This document shows, piece by piece, positions 1 through 11,951 of a stretch of DNA of 64,000 nucleotides. Below the pieces are notes generated by a model that was not told the origin of the DNA, did no database searches, and saw only the letters and a list, made by a program, of their open reading frames with translations. The stretch is from Coffea arabica (Eukaryota; Streptophyta; Magnoliopsida; Gentianales; Rubiaceae). The translations under genes were made by a program, and so were the position numbers. Position 1 is the first letter of the stretch. The number at the start of each line of letters is the position of its first letter. The stretch covers positions 4,008,501-4,072,500 of the forward strand of contig NC_092323.1 in NCBI RefSeq assembly GCF_036785885.1, in the 5' to 3' direction.

Positions 1-400
1 TCTTGAAAAACTCTTCTTGCGAAGCCCTAAGGGTATCATAAGCCAAACAAACACACTTCCTCCCTTTATTGTTGCACTTACAAGCCACCGCCAATGAAGA
101 GTTCACTTTCTCTCTCCTCGAATTCTTCTTCGCCACCACGAACTTTCTCTCTCGGATCTTGTTCTTGTTGGGAGGCGAAGACATCATGTTAGGGTTAGGG
201 TTGCATTTCTTAGAGGCAGATTTTTGGGTTTTTGTTGCAGATTTGGTTGCTGGAGAATTAGAAAATTTCGAAGCAGGGCTGGACAAATTGGGGTGGAAAT
301 TCTCGGAATTTGTAAACAAGTCGTCGGTCTTTGATCTGTTTGGTTTGGGATCCTTCACCGGAGTGTTGGTTACTACTGCTCCGGCTGTCTTGACATCCAT
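1..400 (-). CDS. Conserved plant protein of unknown function, N-terminal part (runs off left edge)
   Basis: Read on the minus strand from the ATG at 400, this frame stays open for 133 codons to the window edge. The protein is rich in Ser, Asn, Pro and Lys and looks disordered for about 90 residues. It then has a basic stretch (KNKIRERKFVVAKK) and a short cysteine cluster of the form CxC-x6-CxC, followed by LAYDTLRASQEEFFK. The basic-plus-cysteine region resembles small plant-specific proteins I have seen in databases, but I cannot name the family or a function. No signal peptide or membrane segment is visible. The plus strand is also open over 69-497, but that frame starts at TTG and gives a low-complexity hydrophobic peptide, so I take it as a shadow. 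Splicing of the remainder cannot be judged. Confidence 0.6.
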   Translation of the reverse strand, partial: MDVKTAGAVVTNTPVKDPKPNRSKTDDLFTNSENFHPNLSSPASKFSNSPATKSATKTQKSASKKCNPNPNMMSSPPNKNKIRERKFVVAKKNSRREKVNSSLAVACKCNNKGRKCVCLAYDTLRASQEEFFK

Positions 401-1712
401 CGGAAAAGTTCGCCGGAAAGTGGTTGATATTTCTGTCACTAGGGGTTATACTGAGAAAGAAGGAGTGAAGAAACGGGAAGGGGGGTTAAGGCAATAGTTG
501 ACTGAATTGTGTGAGGAATTCTTGAATTCATTGACGATGATATGAGAGATTAGCGGAACAGAGAGATGGGGGATAATAGAGGAACGTTACGCTTCCGCGG
601 CTCTTGTAACGGCTAGTTTTTTCTGTGGGCTTCGTTTTTGGAGCGCACGATCTTGTGTTTAACGTGTATGGTGAGGGTCAACCGTTGGATTTGGTCGACT
701 AAGAGTATGAAGGGGCTATGATTCTGATTACCGTTGAAGACGACTTCCCTCTTTTTTTCTTTTTTTTTTTTGGGTATTTTTAAGGTGGATGATGTTGCTG
801 GTCATCAAGTCTATCGTTGAGGGGCTATACTTTTTTAACTGGATCAGCGTAAAGTAAGTTGGGCTTTGGTCTGGTTTTCGGAGGATACTACCCGATCGGA
901 ACCCACGTTATTCATTAATAATGGCCATGACCTTTATAGTAAGATATATTGGGCTAGGCTTTGGGAACCATGATTTGTATGTCCACGATGGTTGGGGCCT
1001 GGCGTGGTGCCGGAGAGTGAATTTTTCACGCAATTGGGGCCCACCTACCTTAACCCATAATCTCTGCTGGGATTGCATTTTATTTGACTGGAAAATTGCT
1101 GTGATTGAGAGTGATCGGTCGATCATTAACATGAGACTACTCAAATCTTTTCTTTTCGTTCATTCATTTGGAAGGCAATGATTAGGTCTTGTCTTAGAAC
1201 TCACTCAAACCTTTATTGAGACAACAAGCATCAAGCAAGCACGTTCATTCTTAAATTTGAAGGAATTCTTTTGGTCATTTTTATATTTGGAGTCATGGGT
1301 TAAAGTTAAATTCTCTAGTAGTACTTTTTTTTTTTTTTCTTTATTCTTGTTTTTGAAGGGTTCAATTTTCTCTTTTATCCGTAAATTCACTTTCCCGTAA
1401 TTATAATGAGAATTGACCTCCCTCCGTTCGGTAGTAAATGACAACAACAATAACTAATTGCCCCTTACCTCCTCCTCCCTCTTAATTTGGACACAATTCA
1501 ATCCAATATTTACAATAAGAGAGTATACTACTCAAATGCACAGAGGAATATCTAAATGATCCCCTTTTATTAATTTTCTTGACTAATATCTATACTAATA
1601 TATTAGATTGTGCAATTATTTAATTATAGTTATTTACCAATTGAAACGGAAAATATATATATATATATATATATATTGTTGGTGACCTTTTGTATTACCC
1701 TTTTTCGAGTAA

Positions 1713-1853
1713 ATCTTATATACACTGACAGTGTATACACTGTCACCATTTGATTCATGACATGTGTGCAAAAATTGAATGTCAAATTCAAATTTTACAT
1801 AATTGTCATTCATCCAGCGTTGATAGTATATATACTATCAGTGTAGGAAAGAT
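1713..1853. mobile_element. MITE, family A copy 1 (TAA-flanked)
   Basis: A 141-bp element with terminal inverted repeats of about 29 bp: the left end begins ATCTTATATACACTGACAGT and the inverted right end begins ATCTTTCCTACACTGATAGT. It is flanked on both sides by TAA (1710-1712 and 1854-1856), the target type used by PIF/Harbinger elements. It has no coding capacity. Related sequences lie near 3464-3604, 3690-3780 and 36262-36379. The superfamily assignment rests only on the TAA duplication and is tentative. Confidence 0.7.
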
Positions 1854-2269
1854 TAATACTTTTTTTTGGGTCTCTCAAAATTCACTACTCATTGTGTTGC
1901 AGTAGTCCTTGCATTGTCAGTTGACTGACCACCCATTCTGTGTTGCTATTTAACTAAAAAGAAAAGGAAAAAGAAGAAGAAAACATGTTGTGAATGTTTT
2001 ACCGCTTACCGCATAATCTAGTGTTAAAATTTAAAACCAGATGTCGTATGTCGAAGGCTAGCATTAATAAACTTAGAAGAAGAAAAGTGCTTCATTGGTA
2101 CGTAGACTCATTTGGGTAGCTTTCTGCACCTGGAGTAAGTAGCATTGAGGAAATTGACCGACAGTTTACCTTAGATATTTGAATTCGCCTATTTGCATCT
2201 TATGTTGGTTTCTAGTTCTGTCGGTAATTTGCTAACTTCAGTGATGTCCGCCGGTATCTGTAGGGTCGG

Positions 2270-2960
2270 CGCTATCCGTCCCGTGCACTATTTGGCTTAT
2301 TTGATCCAAACCTTATTGATTAGATCTCTTTTTTTCCATATCAATGGACACTCGATTATTAAATACCCACTAAGAGAGGATTGAGCTAATGGGTACCCGT
2401 TCTATCCTGCTCATCATTTAATTTTTTAAAAAGTATTTATATTAATTTAATTTTGTATATTCATTTAACATTCAACAAAGAATTTTCTCAAAAAAAAAAA
2501 AAAAAATTTCATATGAAGAAACAAATATGTAAAGAGAATATAAGAAAAAAAAAACTAAAAAAATTGAAAATCAATGAAAATTTGAAATAAGTAATACCTT
2601 TTTTAAAATATACATTCCACATCAATTAAACTCTTCCAAAAAAAAAATAAGATCATGATCTCTACAAATGAATATTATAAATAAACTATAGTCTCTCATA
2701 CATTTATTGTAATTTGTTTAATGGAATTACTTAGTTAACTCAAAAAAAAAAATAGTATGTATATAAAAATAACACGTGTGTGTTTTTTTTGCGGGAGGGG
2801 GGGGGGGGGAGGCGGATCGCTTACTCGCAAGTTCTTAATTATATGATTTTAACTCGTCCTGCATATAGGCGAATACCCGACCTTTTTTTATCCGGTCAAA
2901 TAATACGAATTGAATACCATATTTTTCGATTCAAATATAATGTATTTTTGGATCAGTGGA
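2270..2960. repeat. Dispersed non-autonomous repeat, copy A (hAT-like)
   Basis: This stretch aligns by eye over about 690 bp with about 12825-13512 in the same orientation. Shared blocks include CATCATTTAATTTTTT, AAGATCATGATCT followed by TACAAATGAAT, and TCAAATAATAC. Both copies carry GGGTACCC-type stretches near their ends. Divergence is considerable, so insertion is old. No ORF of interest is present. Confidence 0.6.
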
Positions 2961-3463
2961 TATTTTTTCTTACACCTATATATCTATTTGTCTTGCGTAG
3001 GGTCATTGATTACATGCAAGTCATTGTGTTGAATAGCATGTAGCTCGCAGGCTTTCCATTGAAAGCGATTACCAACCAAATAACATATAATCAAAAGATC
3101 TTTTATAAAAAGTTTGCCAATTTATGTATTACTACCAAAATTTGCTAATTTACGCGTCAAACTAGTCATAGGAAATATCGACAAGTACAATTACCAACCT
3201 TTTTTGTTTTGTATGAATCAATATTGGTAATTTTACATACATATTTTCCTTATTCTGTAAATAGTCTTTGATATATTTTGTTTCACTTCTTCTTTCCTTG
3301 CTCCAAAATTTTAAGGTGGAAGAAAGAAGGAAAAAAAACAAAACAAAGGCAAACTGTGTGAGTCGATTCAAGCTTACCATTTCCAATTTGCATGTATAGC
3401 ACCGAAATGCATGTAATAGGAATTACCGGAAATAAAATAATTGATGAGATTTTTTTTGGATAA

Positions 3464-3604
3464 ATCTTATATATACCGATAGTTTATACACTATCATCGT
3501 AAGATGTACAACGTCTAATCTGAATTTAAATATAAAATTAATTTTTGTTGTGTGTCATGCATTTGACCATGATAATACACTGTCTGTATCTATCTTCCTT
3601 GATT
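3464..3604. mobile_element. MITE, family A copy 2 (diverged)
   Basis: The left end TAA-ATCTTATATATACCGATAG matches copy 1 closely, and the interior again has a CACTATC core. The right end is recognisable (ACACTGTCTGTATCTATCTT) but decayed, so the right boundary is approximate. A further reversed fragment of the same interior, including a TGAATGCCAC/TACACATGT pair, lies at about 3690-3780. Confidence 0.5.
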
Positions 3605-4420
3605 GATTTTCAAGAAATGTTAACACACATAAAGAGAAATATGCAATAATTGATTATCTTATAAGGTATTTTTTTAATGAATTGTTAATGTATACACGAG
3701 CAGTATTAGATGAATGCCACGTAATTTAATTTCAAAATTGAAATTTAATTTTTACACATGTTGCACATATTCACAATAGTTTTTTTCTTACACCGGTAGA
3801 ATATAAAAATTGGATACATTTGATGAAAATGACATACTCATTGAATTATTAAATTATTAATCTGATATATTTGAGTATATATTATATTAAATAATAACTG
3901 AACAGCATATCATTCATTCTCCGAAGTATCTTTTAAAAATACTGATGAAGTCAAACGGTAATGGAAAGAAAGTGGAATTGTAAGGGATGATCACCTTCCA
4001 AGCGATTTATTCTGTATTCCATTGGTACAGCGCCCCCGTCGAAAAGTCGTGCTTGACAGTGTTGAATTAGCCGCGAAAACGCGTGGGTGCAAACCAGGAT
4101 TCTCACCGCTCCCAGACTTTCACCCCCAGCTTCGTGCTCCGCGGCGGGATTTAGAAATGAAATTACTAGCACTTTTTTCCCCCATAATTCTTAATTCGGA
4201 ACTGAATTAGTACTAATAATACTTTCATCACCAACCATGGCTTTAGGTGGTGGGTGCGACAAATTCAGACTAAAAGGTTCTAATTTCCTCATTTACCCTT
4301 TCCTCGTCTCGCAAAAAACGTGTGCAATTATGCTCGCTGGGCTGTTAATTTAGGACTTCGGGGAGGGTTAAAAGATGGATTGTAAGAGGGGAAAGGGTAG
4401 ATCTTGGATCCAAACTGCCA

Positions 4421-4430
4421 CTATAAAAAC
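4421..4430 (+). promoter_or_regulatory. Probable TATA box of the UGD gene
   Basis: CTATAAAAAC lies about 70 bp upstream of a (CT)12 tract (4495-4518) typical of plant 5' leaders and about 120 bp upstream of a consensus splice donor at 4548. The spacing suits a transcription start near 4450-4460. Confidence 0.5.
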
Positions 4431-4494
4431 CAATCCCCGCTCTCTCCGCGAACTGGTAGAGTATTTCTAGACAATTTTATTCCTCCTCCTTCAG

Positions 4495-4518
4495 ATCTCT
4501 CTCTCTCTCTCTCTCTCT
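4495..4518 (+). repeat. (CT)n microsatellite in the UGD 5' leader
   Basis: A perfect CT run of 24 bases in the presumed first leader exon. CT-rich leaders are common in strongly expressed plant housekeeping genes. Confidence 0.8.
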
Positions 4519-4547
4519 TACAAGCGCCACAGGAGTGATCCAAAGAG

Positions 4548-5925
4548 GTACAGTTTCCATTCTCACCAGTGCAATTTCCTAATTTGTTTCTTAAGTTTCT
4601 ACAATTAGCTAATAGGCGTGCTTGAACCATCGATTACATTATTTCTATGATATATTGATACGTGCTTAGCATGTCGGAGATGGAGTTTTTCAATTCGATT
4701 TTGTGGATCAAATGCTACTGTTAATTATTGTTTTTGAGCATGGTTTCGTTTTGAGTATGCTCTTTTTTGGATTGTTACTCTTGTTTTTGGTTGGAAGTGC
4801 GGTTGACATCTTACTCTGCTTTTGAATTTGGTCCCCATTGCTTTGATTTTGTTAGATCTGTTAGCATCTTTATGAAATTTTGGATTTGGTCTGAAACGTA
4901 TGCTGATTAGATAATGGTTTAGCTGCGATTAGTGGTTTTAAGCGCAATTAAACGAGCTTTCCGTTGATTCGCTCTTCTCATGCATGAATCACGGTGGATC
5001 TGTATTGAATTCCAGTAAGTAAGCGTGATGCATTAGAAAATTATGTTCCTGCTGTTGCTCGGATTGCGAAATATCTTTTTTCAGTGGAACAATGATTTGG
5101 ATCTTTAGAAGGTTGTCTGATAGCTCATACTTGTTTGAGCTGAGTTCGTCGATCACGTGAAGAATGAGCTTTTAAAAAGTTTATTTGGTCTCTTACTGTT
5201 ATCTTTTTTCTTCTACTTGCTAATATCAAGCTTTGAATTTTTCCCCCTAGCTGCAAAAGGGATATAAATGTGTTCAGATGTGCTAATTTTTTTTTTTATG
5301 ATCCTGTCCTCTGTGTCAATCTAATGTTTCCCAGTTTTTTTGTTACTGATGTTTCAATTAATAAGATTCCCTTTCTTTTTGTGATCTAAAGATGTCTTTG
5401 TTTTATTTGGCAGCTTCTATTTCTGTATTTTCTTTTGATCTTCTGTATCACTGTGGATACAGAATGTTGCATTGAATTTCCTAGAATGTACTGAATAACT
5501 GTGCCCAAAACTTGACCCTTGGATAAGGGTGCGACATATGGCTTGAGCACCACTATTGGGGTACAATCTCAATGTGTGACATTTATAGTCCAAATTTGTA
5601 TTATTATGGAATTTTTAGATTATGTAAATACATTTTTTGGACAAGGTTCTTCTAGATGCTTCCACCGATACTCTTACAGGAGTTCATGGGACCGAGTGGC
5701 GCTCATAGCACTGTCAATAATACATCTATCTTTTTGTGCCTTTAATACTCTTTTACTACACTCTTAGTGCAATTGTTGCTATACTGATGCTTGAATTCTA
5801 TGATGGGCATTTCCAACAGTGGTGAACCAGTCTTAAATTGACAAAATGACATCTATTTTTAATTTTTTTGGTTGTCCCTGTGATCCCATGAGGCTAATAC
5901 AATGTGTTTTATGTATAACCCCCAG
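4548..5925 (+). other. Leader (5' UTR) intron of the UGD gene
   Basis: A donor CAAAGAG|GTACAG at 4547/4548 and an acceptor ATAACCCCCAG|ATTGC at 5925/5926 bracket 1378 bp of T-rich, intron-like DNA. The acceptor is 20 bases upstream of the UGD start codon and the CDS itself is uninterrupted. Several plant UGD genes are known to carry one long leader intron, which can raise expression. The boundaries are predicted from the sequence only. Confidence 0.65.
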
Positions 5926-5945
5926 ATTGCAAAAGAAGAGGAACC

Positions 5946-7388
5946 ATGGTGAAGATCTGCTGTATTGGAGCTGGATATGTCGGAGGGCCAACTATGGCCG
6001 TCATAGCACTTAAGTGCCCATCCATTGAGGTGGCTGTAGTTGATATCTCTGCTCCTCGAATTAATGCCTGGAACAGTGATCAGCTTCCAATTTATGAGCC
6101 AGGTCTTGAAGAAGTGGTGAAGGAGTGCCGTGGCAGGAACCTCTTCTTTAGCACAGCTGTGGAGAAACATGTATGTGAGGCAGATATAGTCTTTGTTTCT
6201 GTCAACACTCCCACCAAGACCAGAGGTCTCGGAGCAGGCAAAGCTGCAGATCTAACATACTGGGAGAGTGCAGCCCGCATGATTGCTGATGTCTCAAAAT
6301 CTGACAAAATTGTTGTTGAGAAATCAACAGTTCCAGTCAAGACAGCTGAGGCCATTGAAAAAATTCTGACTCACAACAGCAAAGGAATTAACTTCCAGAT
6401 CCTCTCAAATCCTGAGTTTCTTGCAGAGGGAACTGCAATTCAGGATCTTTTCAAGCCCGACAGGGTCCTCATTGGAGGCCGGGAAACCCCTGGAGGCCAG
6501 AAAGCTATTCAAGTGCTAAAAGATGTTTATGCTCAGTGGGTTCCTGAAGATTGCATCATCACCACCAATTTATGGTCTGCTGAGCTCTCAAAGCTTGCTG
6601 CAAATGCATTCCTGGCACAGAGAATCTCATCTGTTAATGCCATGTCAGCGCTTTGTGAGGCAACTGGAGCAGATGTTACTCAGGTATCTTATGCTGTTGG
6701 AAAAGACACAAGAATTGGTCCCAAGTTCCTCAATGCTAGTGTTGGATTTGGTGGCTCTTGCTTCCAGAAGGACATTCTGAACCTGGTTTATATTTGTGAG
6801 TGCAATGGCCTTCCTGAGGTGGCAGAGTACTGGAAGCAAGTTATCAAGATAAATGATTACCAAAAGAATCGTTTTGTCAACCGCTTGGTTTCCTCAATGT
6901 TTAATACAGTTGCAAATAAGAAAATTGCTGTCCTAGGTTTTGCTTTTAAGAAAGATACTGGCGATACAAGAGAGACCCCAGCTATTGATGTCTGCAAGGG
7001 GCTTTTGGGTGACAAAGCAAGGGTGTGCATATATGACCCACAAGTGACTGAGGATCAAATCCAGAGAGACCTTAATATGAACAAGTTTGATTGGGATCAT
7101 CCCTTGCACCTCCAGCCAATGAGTCCCACCACTGTCAAGCAAGTCAGTGTAGTTTGGGATGCCTACGAGGCAACCAAGGATGCCCATGCTGCATGCATTC
7201 TCACAGAGTGGGATGAGTTTAAGACTCTTGATTACCAGAGGATATATGACAACATGCAGAAACCAGCTTTTATCTTTGATGGTAGGAACATTGTCAATGT
7301 GGATAAGATGAGGGAGATTGGGTTTATTGTGTATTCAATTGGAAAGCCACTGGATGCCTGGCTCAAGGACATGCCTGCTGTTGCTTAA
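5946..7388 (+). CDS. UGD: UDP-glucose 6-dehydrogenase
   Basis: A 480-residue intronless protein, the standard length for plant UGD. It oxidises UDP-glucose to UDP-glucuronate with two NAD+ in the cytosol, feeding pectin, xylan and other wall polysaccharides. The N-terminal Rossmann fold has IGAGYVGGP (residues 7-15) and an acidic strand end VVDIS. The central catalytic region shows [10 protein letters not shown] with Glu161, LSKLAANAF with Lys216 and Asn220, and the active-site loop [10 protein letters not shown] with Cys272. The C-terminal domain carries [14 protein letters not shown] and the FDGRN motif. The start GAACCATGG has a good plant context and is the family's usual N-terminus ([10 protein letters not shown]). 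All expected catalytic residues are present. By remembered gene order it is the counterpart of Arabidopsis UGD2 or UGD4. Confidence 0.97.
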   Translation: MVKICCIGAGYVGGPTMAVIALKCPSIEVAVVDISAPRINAWNSDQLPIYEPGLEEVVKECRGRNLFFSTAVEKHVCEADIVFVSVNTPTKTRGLGAGKAADLTYWESAARMIADVSKSDKIVVEKSTVPVKTAEAIEKILTHNSKGINFQILSNPEFLAEGTAIQDLFKPDRVLIGGRETPGGQKAIQVLKDVYAQWVPEDCIITTNLWSAELSKLAANAFLAQRISSVNAMSALCEATGADVTQVSYAVGKDTRIGPKFLNASVGFGGSCFQKDILNLVYICECNGLPEVAEYWKQVIKINDYQKNRFVNRLVSSMFNTVANKKIAVLGFAFKKDTGDTRETPAIDVCKGLLGDKARVCIYDPQVTEDQIQRDLNMNKFDWDHPLHLQPMSPTTVKQVSVVWDAYEATKDAHAACILTEWDEFKTLDYQRIYDNMQKPAFIFDGRNIVNVDKMREIGFIVYSIGKPLDAWLKDMPAVA

Positions 7389-10169
7389 AATGCAGCCTTT
7401 GATCTTGTGGCTTGTATCAGGACCAGTGAAGATAGAAGTGAAGCAGTCAGCGGGATTCATTACCATTTTTTTTTTTTCCATAGACTCAGTTTCTGATCTT
7501 TACGTTTTTGTTTTGTAGTCAAGAGGACCTTTGGCGTCGCTGTCTCCATTTTAAGTAAGAAGCTTTGTGTTTACCCTTACATTGTATTTTGATGATACTA
7601 CATTTTTGCCGTTGGCTGTAAGGACCTGATTTCTTCCTTTTTTGGTTTATAAAATGATTACGAGTTCTAGAAACCCGTGTTATTAGTGCATCATGACTGG
7701 GTATGAATTTGCCAGTATATCTGGTCCTCCTGCGCAACAGTTTCTTCTGTGCACGGGTTAATTGCTGGCAGGAAACCATTTCAGCTGCGCATTTATACAA
7801 GAAAGTGTTCCCTTCGTGATCTTTCGTTGGTGCACTGAAAACTAACGGTCAATTTAGTACTTGGAAAACATTTTCAAAGGCTCTGTTGCTATGTTTGAAA
7901 CTTCAACTTCATCTCGCCGCTGTGATGGTTGGATTGGCTCCGATGATATCGAAGTGATTGATAATTGCATTAGAACTTGGAAGCTGGATTCATGTTTGAC
8001 TCTGAAATTAGAATCTTCTGAGACAGCAGAGACCTGAATGGGTTTGGGATATCAGGAGGTCATGCATTCCTACAACAAAGATAAAACAGTTTTGGGAGGT
8101 GTATTATCAGATGTTGATTCCGTAGCATCTGCGATTCTACCACCCCATCCCTCACCTTTTCTTGAAGTTAATAGTCTTTGTTCGTTATTATTTGGCTTCA
8201 TACTACACGGTTCATCGGAGTTATGCTCTAATTTTCACGTTGGATAAATATTTTATCTAATTTTTAAAATGCTCTCTATCTCCTTCTTATGTGCGGGTTA
8301 TTAACCTGTTCAACAGATTACTTTCAATATTTTTCCAATTAAGAGAGAGTGGAGACGAGACGAGAACAACTTTAACAAAATTCTTGGAATTTTTCACCCA
8401 ACCCCAACACGGGCAGGATAGCAGAAAATGGGCCTGGATGGAGAGGTGGGGTCCAACCGTTTACCGTTCTCTACTTTCTTTGGGCCTCAAGTGAGCTGGA
8501 TACATTTCAAGCCTGATTGATCTCCTTCTTTGACCTTTGAATGGGTTTCAGATGAAATCAGGGTCCGGTTAAATTATCAGAGGATAATTTGGAAATTGGA
8601 GATTATAGATTTGTCACGAGCAGTTACATAATAATGGCAAGTGACAGCTCAAAAGTCAAATTCCGGTTGAATTATCCAGACCTGGAATTTCCCAAGCACG
8701 CCTTTTTCTCTGAGGCTTTCAAAATTTATCCTGTTCAATAACACGCCTCGTGCTTCTCACAGGCATGTATTTTTAGCTGTTCCAGACTGGCCACTATGAA
8801 GGCGTGATTTCTTATTTACCAGACATCCCCTTTCAAATGACAAACATTGCAGGGAAAAGAATTTTGCCCAAACCTGCCCCCATTCTTCCCTTCCTATGAT
8901 TCAGTATCAAACAGATTGGTACCTTCGTGTACGATCTACTTGCTTCTCAGTAGCATAGTTGATATGCCCTCGTTTCCAATTCGAGCAAGGCCAAAAGGAT
9001 TAGAGGAGGGACCGGCTTCCACACCGGAGGAGAACTTCGCCTTCAAGCAACAGAGAATGTGGAATAGGTAGGGCAGTTTTTTTAACTTGTTGCAGCAAAG
9101 CAAGAAACCAAAAATGACAAAAAGGAAAAGCTACATCGATTTTCTCCTTCGATGTGTGGGAAAGGACCAAGGAGAGAGCCCCTTCAAGTTCAAGGTGATT
9201 TTGATAACCCAGCAAACCACTCCTTTAGCAGACCAACTTTTGTTGAATGGGTGTTTTCCCATCTCATTTAATGCCATTTGCCACGTCTTCACCACAAAGT
9301 CCTCTCTCCACACCAGAACTCTGTAAGATCCACCAATTTCCAAAACATTTTTTCTTTTTCTTTCACTAGAAAAGTCAAAGATGGATTTGGTAAAAAGAAC
9401 TCTACTATTAGTATTACTTGGTGCTATTCAGCATTCACCAAAAAGACCAAAACCCCACACGATTGAACTTCTCATTAATCCCTTCAAAATTCAAATAAAT
9501 GAGAAATCGATTTAGTTTATGTGCTTACGCCTTCCCCCAAAAATAGAAAAACCCAATTTTCATTTCGCAGTGGCAAATTAAGTACATTTACACGGGCCAG
9601 AACACACATACACGCCTATATATGTAGTCAAGCCAGCGTGTCATATCTTTGCTTCCATGCAAGGCCTCGTCCTCACTAAATAGTAAAGGCCATATGGAGC
9701 ATTGTGGAATGTGGGATGTGGTCTAAAGAAGCCATCGCACCACCACGAGAGAGAGAGAGAGAGAGAGAGAGCTTTCTCTGTCTTTGTTGGGTGCGTTTGA
9801 CAGGAGAGAAGTCGTTCAGCTTCTGCCTCCTTTATATATATACACACACACACGCGCTATTTTCTTGGGTAAATGAAGAGCCGGAGATAAAAGTTTAGAC
9901 CTGGACCTCACTTCGTCATTTCGCATAGGGTTTCTGATGAGTCATCAGATCTTACTTTGTCTTGTTCATGAATGCTCAGAAATTTTGATGACTTGAGCAA
10001 GATCTAAGTGAACTTGTTTCTGATCTGGGTTTCATTTGATTCCTCTGTTTTCTCGGAATCTTGAGCTTTTTTGTTGGTAGGTTCGGTAATATTTGAATTA
10101 CTTGAACTTTCTTGAATTGGGATTATTGCTCTTGAATCACTCAATTGGTTTTGCTTTGACAGTTCAGTG
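7389..10169 (+). other. UGD 3' UTR, spacer and 5' leader of the C2H2 gene
   Basis: The first 400 bases read as a T-rich 3' UTR. From about 8250 to 9640 I see no gene, repeat pair or mobile element. A (GA)n tract at 9747-9771 and a TATATATA/(CA)n stretch near 9832-9852 probably belong to the promoter and leader of the zinc-finger gene. About 300 bases of AT-rich leader precede its ATG; a leader intron there is possible but no boundary is convincing. Confidence 0.5.
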
Positions 10170-11951
10170 ATGGAAGAAGTTCAAGAACAGAAGTTTGTAT
10201 GCAAGTTTTGCAACAAGTGTTGCTTCAGCGGTAAGTCATTAGGTGGTCATATGAGGCGTCACCTAGCTTTGATTGCTGCTGCAAAAAAGGAGAAAGTGAA
10301 AGCCGACATCAACGTGGGTTTTGGAGGAGGTTATGATCATGATGACCATCATGATCATGGTGATTTCGGGCTCGAAGAGAATGCAACAAATTCTTGCAGA
10401 TTTTCAGCAGAGCAATCCAGCAGTAGTTTGATTCCAGAAAAGGTCGACAATCACAGCAGCAGCATGAATCTTGAAAACGATGATCATGATCAAGATCAAG
10501 ATAACTATGGCCTAAGAGAAAACCCTAAGAAATCTTGGAAGATTTCTGATTTAAGGGCCTGTGGTTCTCCAAGAAAAGGAAATATTTGCAAAGAATGTGG
10601 GAAAAGGTTTCCCTCATCAAGGGCTCTGGCAGGTCATATGAGGACTCACTCTGGGAAATTCAAGGGTCGACATCCTTGCAAGAAATGCGGCAAAGCTTTT
10701 GATTCAATGAGAGCAATGTATGGGCATATGAAAAGCCATCCTAAAAGATCAAGGGTCTCCTCTGAATCTGCAGACGGCATATCAGATTTTGACATTGTGT
10801 ATCCAAGGAAGAAGAGATCAGTGATGAGGTACAAATCTAGTCACAGTTTCTCCTATTCTACTGCAAATGCATCGTCTTCTCTTAATGAGAATGATGAAGT
10901 AGAAGATGCTGCTATCTGCCTGATTATGCTTTCGAGGGGTGTGAGCAATTGGGATGGAGTTGATTGCCCTCTTGTGTATACTGATAATGCTACCTCTGCA
11001 TATTTTGAAGCCAAGTCAGTTTCTCTTCCAGAGGAAAGCACTAAAGTTGATGCAGAAGATGTTGTAGGTAATCCAGATGAGGTTGAAATGCCAGAGAAGC
11101 CAATAGAAGAGCTATATTCTTGTTTTTTTGGGTCGGCTAACTCTTTGTCTAACCAGAATGTATCTCAATTTAACGAATTGAGCTCTGAATTTGCCAGTGG
11201 CAATGAGAAGAAAGCTGAATTGGAATTTCGTGTTTATGAGCCTCTCTGCAGAGGTGAACCCAATGAGTCTAGGCTGCTTGATGTATCTGGTGTTGAGTTG
11301 GATGGCTCTGATTCTGCTGGAGTAGTTGAACCCTTGAAGGATCAAAGTAAGGCAGTTGGAATGGATCAAGAAGATATACAATTGATGGATCCTAATCCAT
11401 GTAAGAAAGTAGAGTTCAATGCTCATGCTCCAGAGTTAGAGATATGTTCTTCCGACAGAGCAGATACTGCTGATGAAATCTTCAAGATTTCAGAAAAGAA
11501 ACGAGAGTACAGATGCAGGGCCTGCAACATGAGCTTTAGCTCGCATCGAGCTCTGGGAGGTCACAGCAATAAACATAAAATAAATGGTCATTGCTCTGCT
11601 TCGGGCACAGAGTCCAGCCATCTGACTGATATTGAGTGCAATGGCACTTCGGCTGAGGCTGGTAGTGATGGAGTGGCCATGGCAGATTTGCAGTTGACTA
11701 AAACCAAGGACCATGAGTGTCCTATATGCTTCAAGGTTTTCTCCACAGGCCAAGCTCTAGGTGGTCACAAGAGGGCACATTATGCTGGTTTTAGTGAGAG
11801 CAGAATTAAGGAGATGACAGCTGCAAATCAGGAGCTTCGTGATATTCAGAATGTCTTTGATCTGAATCTCCCAGTAATCACTCATCCAGGGGCCAGAGAT
11901 GATGGTATTAGCCTCAAGGCATGGTATGAGCCCCTGGTGATTTCCAATTGA
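10170..11951 (+). CDS. C2H2 zinc-finger transcription factor, five fingers, EAR motif
   Basis: A 593-residue intronless protein. The ATG at 10170 is the start; the GTG just before it is not. Five C2H2 fingers are visible. One is N-terminal with Cys11, Cys14, His27 and His31. A pair near residues 138-187 contains CKECGKRF...GHMRTH and CKKCGKAF...GHMKSH. Two near 450 and 515 contain CRACNMSF...LGGHSNKH and CPICFKVF...LGGHKRAH. The QALGGH-type helix is the plant hallmark that contacts DNA. Near the C-terminus FDLNLPV is an EAR-type repression motif, suggesting a nuclear repressor of the ZAT class. Long acidic, Ser-rich linkers separate the finger groups. The target genes are unknown. In Arabidopsis, UGD genes have C2H2 neighbours as I recall, fitting conserved order. 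Confidence 0.93.
   Translation: MEEVQEQKFVCKFCNKCCFSGKSLGGHMRRHLALIAAAKKEKVKADINVGFGGGYDHDDHHDHGDFGLEENATNSCRFSAEQSSSSLIPEKVDNHSSSMNLENDDHDQDQDNYGLRENPKKSWKISDLRACGSPRKGNICKECGKRFPSSRALAGHMRTHSGKFKGRHPCKKCGKAFDSMRAMYGHMKSHPKRSRVSSESADGISDFDIVYPRKKRSVMRYKSSHSFSYSTANASSSLNENDEVEDAAICLIMLSRGVSNWDGVDCPLVYTDNATSAYFEAKSVSLPEESTKVDAEDVVGNPDEVEMPEKPIEELYSCFFGSANSLSNQNVSQFNELSSEFASGNEKKAELEFRVYEPLCRGEPNESRLLDVSGVELDGSDSAGVVEPLKDQSKAVGMDQEDIQLMDPNPCKKVEFNAHAPELEICSSDRADTADEIFKISEKKREYRCRACNMSFSSHRALGGHSNKHKINGHCSASGTESSHLTDIECNGTSAEAGSDGVAMADLQLTKTKDHECPICFKVFSTGQALGGHKRAHYAGFSESRIKEMTAANQELRDIQNVFDLNLPVITHPGARDDGISLKAWYEPLVISN

Larger units (their letters stand above)
541..4420. other. Intergenic region between the first gene and UGD; MITE- and repeat-rich
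   Basis: No convincing coding sequence is present. The stretch contains an (AT)n run near 1652-1675, a complete 141-bp MITE (1713-1853), one copy of a dispersed hAT-like repeat (about 2270-2960) with a poly-G run near 2797-2809, a second diverged MITE copy (about 3464-3604) and a reversed fragment of the same family (about 3690-3780). The last 450 bases are less AT-rich and probably belong to the UGD promoter. Confidence 0.6.

Noticed and set aside
69-497. Plus-strand open frame of 142 codons at the left edge
   Set aside because: It starts at TTG, is hydrophobic and low-complexity, and lies opposite a minus-strand frame with coding character from a true ATG.
4022-4210. Open frame in a GC-richer patch upstream of UGD
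   Set aside because: Short, opposed by an equally long minus-strand frame, no recognisable motif; it more likely belongs to the UGD promoter.
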